Source: Gambelia wislizenii (Eukaryota > Chordata > Lepidosauria > Squamata > Crotaphytidae). From it: DNA of 64,000 nt. The DNA is taken from NCBI GenBank assembly GCA_030847615.1, contig JAUMIR010000003.1, forward strand, positions 290,650,265 through 290,714,264, in the 5' to 3' direction. Made by a program: the position numbers and the translations under genes. Of this stretch, positions 10,487 to 20,735 are shown in pieces. A model generated the notes under the pieces. That model had not been told where the DNA came from and did not search any database. It saw nothing but the letters and a program-made list of their open reading frames with translations. Within the stretch, counting starts at the first letter, position 1, and each line of letters begins with the position of its first letter.

Positions 10487-11155
10487 GCCAAATACCATAT
10501 CTGTAGTACTCCTATTGGCTCTGAAGCCACATTGACTTTCAGGAAGAAGTTCTTCTGCAATAGCAGGAACTAATCTGTTCAGGAGTATCCTTGCAAGGAT
10601 TTTTCCAGCAACAGAGAGCAGTGTTATGCCTCGATAGTTTGAGCAATCAGATTTTGCTCCTTTTTTCTTGTACAGGGTGATGATGACAGCATCTTGGAGG
10701 TCTGATGGCAGTTCCCCTTTTTCCCAGCAATTTACAAGGAATTCGTGGAATTTTTCGTGGACTCCATGACCTCCGTGTTTCCAAACTTCAGGTGGGATTC
10801 CATAAATCCCAGCTGCCTTGCCGTTTTTCATCTGCTGTATGGCCTTAAGGGTCTCTTCCAAAGTGGGAGCTACGTCCAATTTATTTTTCATTGGTTTTTC
10901 TATCATATGTTGGATAGCTGAGGCTTGGACTACTTGGTTGTCACTGAAGAGTCTTTGGAAATGTTCAGCCCATCGATTCAGGATGGAGGCTTTATCAGTA
11001 ATTAATGTTTGACCATCTGTACTGTATAAGGGGCTTTGGACCTGATAAGTAGGTCCAAACACTGCTTTAAGAGCTTCATAAAATCCTCTAAGATCACCCA
11101 GATCTACACAGCATTGTGTCTTTTCTGCTATATTGGTCCACCACTTGTTCTGCAT
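10487..11155 (-). pseudogene. RTE-like RT, N-terminal part
   Basis: The frame reads through NRWAEHFQRLF, LPSDLQDAVIITLYKKKG, NYRGITLLSVAGKI and LPESQCGFRANRSTTDMVF. This is the fingers/palm entry of an RTE-type reverse transcriptase. At 10487 the frame runs into the inserted MITE and loses meaning. Confidence 0.8.
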
Positions 11156-11190
11156 GTCTCAGAGTTTTTCTTGATTTTAATACTGATGTA

Positions 11191-14155
11191 ATATGATCTA
11201 GTAACATTACTACTAGAGAATGTACACCACCCCAGCACAGTGCAGTGTTATAAAAGGGGATGTGCTTTGATGTCCTGACGTGATGACAGGCCTTTAATTG
11301 TGTCACGGCATCTCACACCATGATGTAGGAGATTTGGGACAGAGCAGAGGCTTTTTAAACAAGGGCTGACCCTTCCCTCCTCCTCTTTTGGTTGAATTCG
11401 GGATATGACATTGGCGGTCTTTTTCAGAGTCTTGTTTCAAAGGCCTTGTACTGTCTTTATTTTCTCCATTGTTTTCAGGCTAGCATAAGCTGCAAATATA
11501 TTAGTAAAAACATTAACATTCTGCAAAATCTGCATATAAACCTGAAATATAGCAAATTTCATGATTTGGGGTGACCAACCCTGTAAATCCATTGCATTTC
11601 TATCCCTTCGAACCCTGTCTAGTGAGAAGAAAAAAATACAGTGACCATTTTAGAGGAAAAACATTTGTTCTGCCCTTTGTACCATCATCACCATACCACC
11701 ACTGTTGTCACACAGATGTACACAGGAACACTCTTTGTTATTTTCCCCTTTCAGATGCTGTATCTCTTTGAGAAATGTAAAAAGCCAGAGTTGTTTCACT
11801 GCACCCCAAATAGTCTCTGTAACGCTGATCCCTGGATTAGTATTATAACGGCAGATAAAGTATCTATATATTGTTTTTAAAAAGAAAAGAAATCAGGAAT
11901 AGATACTAGATTAGGATTTTGGGATAGTTTATGACACACTAACTGTTACAAAATGTGTGTGTGTGTATCTATGCATGTATGTCTGTGTGTATACTCAAAC
12001 AGATGCTTTCCCTTTATACTGCCCAGCAGTTTGTATTTACAGAGCCTTTGCTCTGAACTGTATCTTGATTCTGAGTTCATACTAGTCCAAAGGCCACAGC
12101 CTAAATACTTTAGCTAGACATATGAATGCTTGTCCACAAGAATGTTATGTCACTGAATGCCCTTCTATCAAAATGTCACATGAAGGTATATGCCATGGTA
12201 CCCATGGCTTCACTCATGCTGCTTATGGCTTCAATAAACCTACTTTTGAACATTACTTTTCCCTCAAGCAAACCATGCCAGAACTCATACACATATCAAG
12301 CCATGCTCATAAGCCTCCAGTGCTCCACGTATTTTATTAGGAAAGGGGCACAGGGAGACAACCAATGTATAAGCAATAATAATTTATATAAATTTTGTTT
12401 GTATGTAATCTGCCCTTTTACATCTCCGATCTATATAAAGGCCCTTGAGTCAGTGCCAGTCATCTGCAAAATACTGTGAATACAGAGTTTGCACAACTTT
12501 TTTTTTTAAAAAAACCTTCTCCCCTTACACAGTATGCTAGTGTCCTTACAATTAAAATGTATACTACTTTAGCTTTACATTTGATTTTTTAATGTATCAA
12601 CACACTTCCATTTAGTGATTTACTGCATTTTTTTTTCCTGGACTCTATAAAATCACAGAACCAATTAAATTGTTTTGTACCAGCATTTATCTATAATTCA
12701 TGCTGTGGCACAATGTGCAACTGATTAGGCAGCTACATTTGCTTATTTAAATATGCAATTTATTTTCCACAGGAAAGAGGGTGGGTTTGCAACTCAAAAT
12801 TTTGGCTGTAGGCAACAGTTATATAGCATGATCTTTTTCAGTTGAGCTCCCTAGTACAATGCATGGTCATCCACGGTTTAGGGTAGAGGGTGGATTATAT
12901 AAGAGAAGGTGATCCCATAGTTAACCACAGCCCTATGCAGAGCAACAACATTGTACTACACATATCAGAGACTGGGTGCCAAATGCCCAATGTGCAATGA
13001 GAAATGTGCAGTGCACAGACACAAAATGCAGTGTTGTTGCATGTGCAACTCTGATGCCATCACTGTCAGCACAATATGTCCATTGTACTACGGCAAATAA
13101 TTTACCCCACATACATTGCTTGACTTATACATTTGTTATTAACAGGATCTCAGCCCCTCCTTGTGAACATTCACATGACCATAAATAATGTTCACATCAT
13201 AAATACTGGACTGGAAAGAATCTAGCAAACTGAGGGCTGATTTCAACCTTCCATAGATATACAGTATCTCTGGTGCTGATAAAGTAAATATATTTTACAT
13301 CAAGAATCGTTTCAGTTGTTCTTTATACATAATTTCATACGTCTGAATTTCTGTTTATTCTGGACCCAGCATGGAATGATCTGTGTGCACATTTAGAACA
13401 TTTAAACCTTTCCTGGTGGATCATAGCTTTAACAATCAATATATTCCCCATAGATAGCTTCATTTATAATCCTCTGTTTTCGTTACTTCATGGTTGTTGT
13501 TTTACATTTCGAAAACTCTGCTAAAACTGCTAAAATGAAGTAAAAATCCCCAATTATATGTATTTGTTCATATTATTGTATTTTCAATTTGGAGATAAAT
13601 AAGCAATAAACACTACGTTAGCCTGCAAAACATTTTATACCTAAAATGAACAAACACAGTGTTGGAGAACTTTTATGCTTAATTGGTGGTTGCTAATGTA
13701 ATTTTCCTGAGGTAATTTAATAGCTCTCAGGTCATGCCATCATCATCATTTATTATTTATAAAAACATCTAAAATATATGAGGTGAATAATACGTATAGG
13801 TTCTCTGGCTAAGATTCACAAGCTGAAGTCTAACATTGGTCTTGACAATTTTGAACTTCTATATCAACCTGAAGGATTTTTGTTGTGCAAGATTGCTGTT
13901 TTCTATGCAAAAAAAACCCCAGCAGTCTTGCACAGAAAATACATGTGACTGCCTGGAAATGCTGTATGTGTGTGTGTGCGCGCGTGCATGCAGGCAACCT
14001 TATTTTTTTTAAAAAAAACATGTAATTCCTCAAACCACTTTGAGATATGTGAATATTGGGTGAAAACTGCAGAAATAATCCGCATCTCCATAGTGGGGAG
14101 AAAACAGGAAATTACCCATCTCATTTGCAAGAAAAAATAGTCAATTGTTAACATC
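11191..14155. other. Mostly unannotated AT-rich sequence
   Basis: No gene is supported. A TG-rich microsatellite lies at 11953-11990. The piece at 12885-12925 (GTGGATTATATAAGAGAAGG...) repeats part of 9085-9125. A further short TG/CG run is near 13965-13990. Confidence 0.5.
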
Positions 14156-14212
14156 CAAAGCACGGGATGAGTCCTTCCTGAATCTTCGTTTGCGAAGAAA
14201 AGCCAGAGAGAG
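14156..14212 (+). repeat. 50-bp hairpin module, copy 2
   Basis: GGGATGAGTCCTTCCTGAAT is followed by the perfect stem-loop CTTCG-TTTG-CGAAG and then AAAAGCCAGAGAGAG. See copies at 9222-9275 and 50411-50470. Confidence 0.65.
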
Positions 14213-15184
14213 TATATTGAAGGTTCTGATAGTGTGTGTGTGTGTGTGCATGTGTTTGGGTGCATGCAAGCATTCATGTGTGTATTTTAGCTTAGCTAGC
14301 AAACAGAGGAACAATGCATCCTAAAGTTAATTCTTGGTTGTCTACAAGTAAAATAGAGCTACAAGTAAAAATGATGTAGATAGCATTGGTTTTTGGTAGG
14401 CATTGTAGTCCCTAATGATGACCTTAGTCTTTACTTGCTAAGGCCACAAGGAACTGAATCTTATCTGAACTTTTAGTTCAAGAATTAAGGAATTCTGCAG
14501 TCTGTTTCTGATGTGATAACTGGACAGTCTAATAACCAGGTCATCAGCACTCAAAAATTGAAGTCATTAAAGGCTTATGTAGCTTTTGTACTATTTTTAG
14601 CGGGCTGGCAACCCACTTTAGTTTAAAGTGTCCCTGCTGGAGAACAACCGTGCTTCTACTTTTTATGTTTTCACTTTCTGATCATGAACTTCTGAAATGT
14701 TACACTAACCATTTGGCAGAACAGGACAGAATGCTATGGCATGATGAAATCTTGGGCTTCAGTTACACAACAGGTTTTATAACGATAAATTGCGCTTTAG
14801 CGTTTTTTTGCACCAGTGGTGGGCAGTTTACACTGTCTATAGAGGAAACAGCTATATTTTGTTGCTCTTTGTTTTTTTCCTCTTTGAGATTCACACAGCC
14901 AAATGTGGTGGGGGCATGGCCAAGCATTGGACAGAAGAGAAAGGAATGCCATAGGAATGTCTGCCCTGGCTCAAACTCCGTGGTTAACAGCTGATGGACA
15001 AAGAATGTCACCCTTTGCCTCTCCCCCCCCAGCTCCCTGCCCCCAAATCAAACTCCAGATGGAAGGTTTTTTCTCTGTGCTTAACAGCTGATTGACAAAG
15101 GGGCCAGTTACACAACAGAATAAAGTGTGCAACCGGATTTCCGTCTTTTCGGAAAAGGGGTGAATAGTTCTTATGAATTTTTCA
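14213..15184. other. Unannotated, with a short direct repeat
   Basis: A TG microsatellite is at 14231-14248. CAGTTACACAACAG occurs at about 14760 and again at about 15105 in the same orientation, and TTAACAGCTGATNGACAAAG occurs at about 14984 and 15081. These may mark a degraded mobile element, but I could not define ends. Confidence 0.4.
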
Positions 15185-15455
15185 TTATTATTTAATTATT
15201 TATACCCCACTCTTCAGCCACAAGGCTATCAGAGCGGCTTACAAATTGTTTTAAGCAATAGCTATTTACACATCTACACTGCATTAAACAGTTTCCAATG
15301 TGTTTTAGCTAATTGCCCCCCACAAGCTGGGTACTCAATTTACCGACCTACGAAAGGATGGAAGGCTGAGTGAACCTTGGAGCCCTCTGGAATTGAACTT
15401 GCAACGTGGTGGCTTGCAGTACTGGCATTTAACCACTGCGCCACCAAATATGGCT
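15185..15455 (-). mobile_element. tRNA-derived SINE, family B, near full length
   Basis: On the minus strand a tRNA-like head (GGTGGCGCAGTGGTTAAATG; B-box-like AGTTCAATTCC) is followed by a body with AGGTCGGTAAATTGAGTACC and a tail TAAGCCGCTCTGATAGCC ending in GGGGTATAAATAA. The tail resembles the 3' end of L2-like LINEs, which suggests trans-mobilisation by such a LINE. The head matches 8851-8945. Confidence 0.75.
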
Positions 15456-15842
15456 AATTTGGATGATGGCTTTAGTTTACACAGACAAAGGGGAGGATGG
15501 CCAGGCAGCTCTATCATTGTCATTTAAGCCAGGCAGAAGACAGAGAGGAAGGTATGAGGGGGCAGTGCTTAGGGGAAAAGAGATAGTAAGTTGGTATCTT
15601 CATCTGTATATAAATCAACAATAAAGGAGGGAGAGCAGCTGAGATTCCTTTTGCTCTGCAATCCCTGTCAGCTGTGCTTTTCCTGCTCTCTCCCGCGCGA
15701 GCACACAATATCTCTCTTGAAACAGTAATTATGCTAAAAGCAAGCCGGCTCATCTTTAAGCAGAAGAAAGGAAGGATTTTTAATTTCCTACCGCTACTGA
15801 GTCTCCCTCCTGACTCCACATCTAGCCAGCCTACCCCTTCAT
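15456..15842. other. Unannotated sequence
   Basis: No supported feature. One minus-strand open frame (15520-15819) has no recognisable domain. Confidence 0.4.
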
Positions 15843-16010
15843 CATAATTATTTGTTTTAATTTAATTTAGTTTTAAGGGGTGGGAGGGTTAGGATTGGGA
15901 AGGATTGTTTTAACTTGCTGCTGTTTTAATTCTGTTGTATGCCGCCCCAGTTGCCGAGCAGAGGGGTGGGTTAAAAATAAAAAAAAATATGATTTATTAT
16001 TATTATTATA
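15843..16010 (+). repeat. LINE 3' tail (L2-like)
   Basis: TTTTAATTCTGTTGTATGCC, then GCCCCAGTTGCCGAGCAG and a GGGTTAAAAATAAAAA end followed by TTATTATTATTATT. This is the common layout of squamate L2-like 3' ends. No coding part remains. Confidence 0.5.
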
Positions 16011-16494
16011 AGAACCAATCACAGTGCAGCTCTGCTGCAACTGTATCAGGAAGATTGCTGGTAAGTCACACGGACTTGCCATTCACACTAGCAATAAGGT
16101 GCAAGTCGCGCTACTTTTCAAATAAACCAGCAAAAGTAGCGACATCCCCTGTCATGCTACATTTGGATATTTTGACTTCCCCCCCTTCTGAATGAGGCGA
16201 AACTGTGGCTCGATCCATGGGAACAATGAGCAATGTTAGTGGTAAATTTAGGGGAATATTTGCCCGTGTAAATGCAGCCTTGGTATTTAGAGGTCCAAGA
16301 GACAATGATGCAAGAGACAAGAGACATAACATCCTTTCACACATTCTACCAGATATGGTGGGATGAATCAATGAATTAGCATTTTATGGCACATAGTTGG
16401 TCAAGTTGTTGACGTTTGATGTTTCTTTGGCAAATTTAGCTTGTTTAGTGGTTTCTGCCAAGGTTCTCTTCTGTGAAAACTGCTTAAGCTTATT

Positions 16495-16815
16495 GGTGAA
16501 TTATGGGCAGTTCACTTAGGATCAAAAACCCAGTCAAAGTGGGATAGTTAGGACATGAACATATGCTTTGGAACTGGCACCTTCTGGCACTATAGCAAGG
16601 ATTTTGTAATGCCCCTCTATATGTACTACTGTTGCACCTAGATGACAATGACAGGGGGAAATGAGAGACGCAGCAAAAGATACTTAGATGCTGAGCAATG
16701 AAAATGCATGTTTTTGACCTGGCACAAAATTGAGAGGATATCCAAAGAGCCACTCTGATCATCACAGAGGCTGCAGTCCTTGATCTAGTTGGCTGGAAAA
16801 CTGACATTTTAAGCT
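16495..16815 (+). repeat. Dispersed repeat, 3' module, copy 1
   Basis: This aligns by eye with 47830-48110 in the same orientation. Shared strings include CTTCTGGCACT, GACCTGGCACAAAA and TGAGAGGATATCCAAA. The class is unknown. Confidence 0.6.
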
Positions 16816-18512
16816 CAAAAAATTAGGCAACACTGGCTTAAGCAAAACAGATAAGGTACAGACTCACTAATACTTCAAGAAGGAAAACAATTACTTTCTG
16901 AATGAAGCATCAGTCTTTTTCTCCCCAGTTCCATATAAGTTTAACTTTGTGAAATGAAAGAAATTCCACTGGCAGGAAATAGGGAAGTTTAATTTATTCT
17001 CTTATTTTGTTTAAAAGGACAGTGACCAAACTTGTTTGGCTAACAAGTGAAAATTGTTCCACAAATCTTCAAATCAGTATTTTTTTTAAAAAAAATATCA
17101 ATCATTTTGCCTACATTACTTCATCTGACTTATCAAATTTGTATAATGATGCTTAATATGAAGAAAAATGAAGGACAGTTAACAAAACATAAGTTGAAAG
17201 ATACTGCTCAGTTCAAAAATATGCATCCAAGTTTGTCTGGAAAGAGTTCTTAATAGCAATTCAAGGTGCCAAATTACAAAGTAAATCCTGTGGTTTTCTT
17301 CATTAGCTTTATGCATTGATATTTAGGACACTTTCAAAAAGCTATTTAAAATGGGCAAAACCACAAAATGTTTCACATCTGCTATGCAGTTTATGATACA
17401 GGGAGGAGAAGAGAAGAGAACAGAAGAGAGAACTCACGGTGCTGGATGGAATAGTTGATTCGATGTCTTTTAGAATGGAATCTATCAAAACAATAAATAA
17501 ATGATTTTGTTTTCAGGAAAAAAGATACAGAGGATTGTTCTGAAAGATTGCAAAGTGCTCAGGGAATCTTCCAGATTTATGGGACTGAGATATTGTGAAT
17601 TAAAGTAAGTGTGCATTTGATTTTAATTGAAATATGACACCATTGAGAATAAAATCAAAATGTATTAATCCATATGTTTTCATGGGCTAATTATCAGATG
17701 TATAAAGTGTTATCCTAAGTTGGCATATTTGTTTACACATGGATGCAGTGGATATGGGCAAGCAGTAATTGCAGAGTAAATTTTTAAAAGGTATTATATG
17801 CCACTTTTTTCCAGATCTGAATTTTTCACTATGACAGTAGACTCATCTATTTAACTGTAGTCTAAGGAACATCTGATCAAACTACTAGGGCTGTGAAGAT
17901 TTCCCAAATTCAGTTCAGATTCATTTGTTGATAGAGCCTCTATTCACATCAAATTGATTCTGATCTGAATTGACGAGATTCAGATATGGATTCAAATTCA
18001 GTTTCAGACATTCAAATTTTCATATCTCATTGTAAGACTAAAATGTCCATAACTTTTCTGCATAACTGCATAAAATTTAAAGACATGGTAGACCTCTCAG
18101 AGGGGATAACCCTGCCCAATTAGAGAGAGAAAGAGAGACAGAGACAGAGACAAAGTCAGGGTCTTTGTGCTACTGGTTTTTAAAATCTGCTTTAATGTGA
18201 AGTTTACTGATATGTGTGTGGAACATATGCACTGTGGCAATAGGTGTGATGTTTATTTTCTATTTGTACACTAACACTAGAATCCTGTTGGTAACATATG
18301 TTGGTATAACCTGCCCTTATTTCAGCATAGAAGTTCTTCATTGTGGTAGGAGCTATATAGGATCTCCTTGTATAATACCCCCCATGCAACCTAAGTTAGC
18401 AGTGCAAGAATGCATTCCCATAGTCTGGCGGGATAAAGGTTGGTGTTTAGAAATGATCTGGCTGTAGTTTTGTGGCCAGTAAAAATGTGACTGTGACAAA
18501 GCACAGCAGTAG
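16816..18512. other. Mostly unannotated AT-rich sequence
   Basis: No gene is supported. The stretch 17885-18010 is built from repeated GATTC/AAATTC words (a degenerate simple repeat) and a GA-rich run lies at 18123-18150. Confidence 0.5.
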
Positions 18513-20095
18513 TTATGGGAGGCACGTCTCGTCAAACTCCTAAGCCCTGCCCCTTGACAGGTGCCCTGCCCTGGAAGTCCTGCCTTTTCCGGAAGTCCCA
18601 CTCCCAGAAGTCCCTCCCTAGCCAGATGTCCTGTGCCCTGTTGGAAGTCCCCACATGTAGGTGTGGCATCCATGTGGCTGGAAATGGAATGGCACCACAG
18701 GGGCCATTCCTACACCCCTTCCCCAGCTGTCCCCACCTCCATGGATTGGCCTGGAAGGTCAGGTGGACCAATATGAAGGGATTTCTTGGGAAATATTCAT
18801 TGTGGCAGTTTCTAAGGCCTCTCCTGACTGGCTGTGGGTGTCAGAGGTTGGAATGGCCCCACAGGGGCCTTTCCCACATCCCTTCCCCAGCTGGCCCTAC
18901 CCCCTCAGCAGACCCACATCCCTGCACAAAGGGCCAATACGAAATGGGCCTAGAGGTTTGATTTTGAGCTGGGCAGCCCTCCTTGTACATGCAGACATTT
19001 TTCCTTGCTTGGACTTGCTCAGAGGAGACCACATGGAGCTGCCAACAACTCCCCCAAACTCCTTTAATTTTTCCATGCCCTCTGCTCCTAAAAAAAAATA
19101 CCCCTAAAAAAGGAGGAATGGCCCATGTAGAAGCGATGAAGCTACTCCTTTCCTGAAACAATGTCAGGAGCGGAGGGGATTTCCATGCCTTTGTGTGCTG
19201 AACTTATGGGAGAGGCTGTGAAACCTAGAAGGGATTTTTCATCCTCGTCAAGCTTGAAAACCAGCCTTAGTGAGGAAGAGACTGATGCAACTCTTCAGAA
19301 TCTCAGACATTTTTCTGCAATGGAGAGTTCTCTTGTGGGCATTTTTATAAATGTACAACCCCCTGAACCTGAAACAGTATGGCCTGTGGATTGGAGTTTA
19401 GATTGGCCTGATGATTGGTCTGATACAGAGTGTGATTGTGGCTGTTCTCGGAAAGGGCTTTTCTCAAGGATGCAGAGATTGCAGATCAGATTGCAGAACA
19501 TTGAAGATATAGATGGTGGCCTGCATTGTAGAACACTGAGACAGAGGTGGGTGATCCTGACCCAAACTGGTCTACTTACCAGTCACTCCTTGATGACCTG
19601 CTAGAGGATGATGCAGCAGAGAATGCAAGGTGTACAAGGAGGGCTGCGCAGCTCAAAATCAAACCTCTAAACCCACTTCCTATTGGCCCTTTGTGCAGGG
19701 ATGTGGGTCTGCTGAGGGGGTAGGGCCAGCTGCGGGGCCATTCCCACCCCTGACACCTGCAGCCAATCAGGAGTGGCCTTGGATTCTACCTCAATGAATA
19801 TTTCCCAAGAAAATCCCATCCTATTGGTCCACCTGACCTTGCCAGGACAATCTATGGAGGTGGGGACAGCTGGGGAAGGAGCATGGGAATGGCCACATGG
19901 ATGCCACACCTACAGGTGGGGACTTCTGGCAGGGGGCAGGACATCTGGCTAGGGAGGGACTTCTGGGGGAGGGATGGTCATCCAGCAAGGGTGGGACTTC
20001 TGGGGGAGGGACTTCCAGAAAAGGCAGGACTACTGGGGTGGAGCACCTGCCAAGGGGCAGGGCTTAGGAGTTTGATGAGAGGTGCCACCTATACC
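18513..20095. mobile_element. Fold-back element with about 480-bp inverted arms
   Basis: The left arm (about 18513-18995) is the reverse complement of the right arm (about 19628-20095) with scattered mismatches and small gaps. The outer ends share TCAAACTCCTAAGCCCTGCC and the inner ends share GAGGTTTGATTTTGAGCTG. The spacer is about 630 bp and contains an open frame. Each arm carries CCAAT-type motifs (ATTGGCC, ATTGGTCC), GC-rich blocks and several copies of GGACTTC/GGAAGTCC. I could not assign a target duplication. The class is unknown; it could be a fold-back DNA transposon or a rearranged retroelement with inverted ends. Confidence 0.75.
19161..19604 (+). CDS. Unrecognised ORF in the spacer of the fold-back element (147 aa)
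   Basis: I do not recognise this protein. It starts MSGAEGISM, has a serine run (SSSSS, about residues 27-31), an acidic SEEE stretch, a Trp/Asp-rich segment (WSLDWPDDWSD, about 79-89) and a Cys cluster CDCGCSRK directly after it. In the last 50 codons the neighbouring frame (19550-19723) reads LLDDLLEDDAAENARC and continues into the right arm, so the true protein may have a frameshift near 19550 and an acidic, then basic C-terminus. The composition is unlike random AT-rich noise here. It might be a gag-like or accessory protein of the element. The Met at 19161 is simply the first in frame. Confidence 0.4.
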   Translation: MSGAEGISMPLCAELMGEAVKPRRDFSSSSSLKTSLSEEETDATLQNLRHFSAMESSLVGIFINVQPPEPETVWPVDWSLDWPDDWSDTECDCGCSRKGLFSRMQRLQIRLQNIEDIDGGLHCRTLRQRWVILTQTGLLTSHSLMTC

Positions 20096-20562
20096 TACTC
20101 ACAAGCTAGCCCTTCCCCTTTTTGTTCTCTGGCTGTAACAACTATCCGTTCATATATACATTTCCAAGCAAGCACACACATAGATCCCAACTTTTGAATG
20201 AATCCACAAAATACTGTTTCCCCCTTGATTCTATTCTGTTTGACATTGGCCCAAGAGATTATTCACCTTTGTAATTCTTGTTCTGCTTCATTGGTATGTG
20301 TGAATGGTAAAATTCCCCTCTATGTATGTACCTGCTGCCTCACAATGTGACAAAAGAGAAGTACCTTCCCTAATAGGTTGAAACTCTTCCTAAATGGCCA
20401 ACCACTCTCCTGAACCCCGAGAGAGAGAGAAAGGAATCAGCTCCCACCACCTTTGTCTCAATTCACATTGTCAGCTTCTCTTAGGATTGCCCAGCTCTCC
20501 CATCAAGGTTCCTAGTATGCCTTGCTTACTGTGTGACTAAAGCTGTATTCCTGCTGCAAGCC
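20096..20562. other. Unannotated sequence
   Basis: No supported feature. Confidence 0.4.
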
Positions 20563-20735
20563 TTGTTGTCGGGTGCCTTCAAGTCATTTCAGACTTATGG
20601 CAACCCTATAGACATGGAGGGGTTTTTGGCAAAATTTGTTCAGAGGGGAGTTTGCCTTTGCTTTCCTCTCAGGATGAGAGAATGTGACTTGCAAGTATCC
20701 CAGTGGGTTTCCATTGCTGAGAAGGCAAGCCTTAC
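20563..20735 (-). mobile_element. tRNA-derived SINE, family A (BovB-like tail), degraded
   Basis: On the minus strand it ends with AAATGACTTGAAGGCACC. The middle (CCTCTGAACAAATTTTGCC; TCACATTCTC) matches the better copy at 63751-63986. The head is decayed. Confidence 0.6.

Larger units (their letters stand above)
9276..11190 (-). mobile_element. RTE-like LINE, truncated and interrupted
   Basis: The minus strand encodes most of an RT domain of the RTE type. The 3' end lies near 9276, where the frame reads MILRTQLRWAGQ. The element is interrupted by a MITE at 10265-10483 and by several frameshifts. The endonuclease half is missing. The clade assignment rests on protein motifs only (NYRGITLLSVAGKI, LPESQCGFR, FDTVS, FADDVALVA). 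Confidence 0.8.

Noticed and set aside
14156..14190. GATGAGTCC as a hammerhead ribozyme core
   Set aside because: CUGANGA is not complete (GGGATGAG) and no GAAA follows at the right distance, so the 50-bp module is not called a ribozyme.
19295..19501. Minus-strand open frame opposite the fold-back ORF
   Set aside because: It is a shadow of the plus-strand frame with no distinct features.
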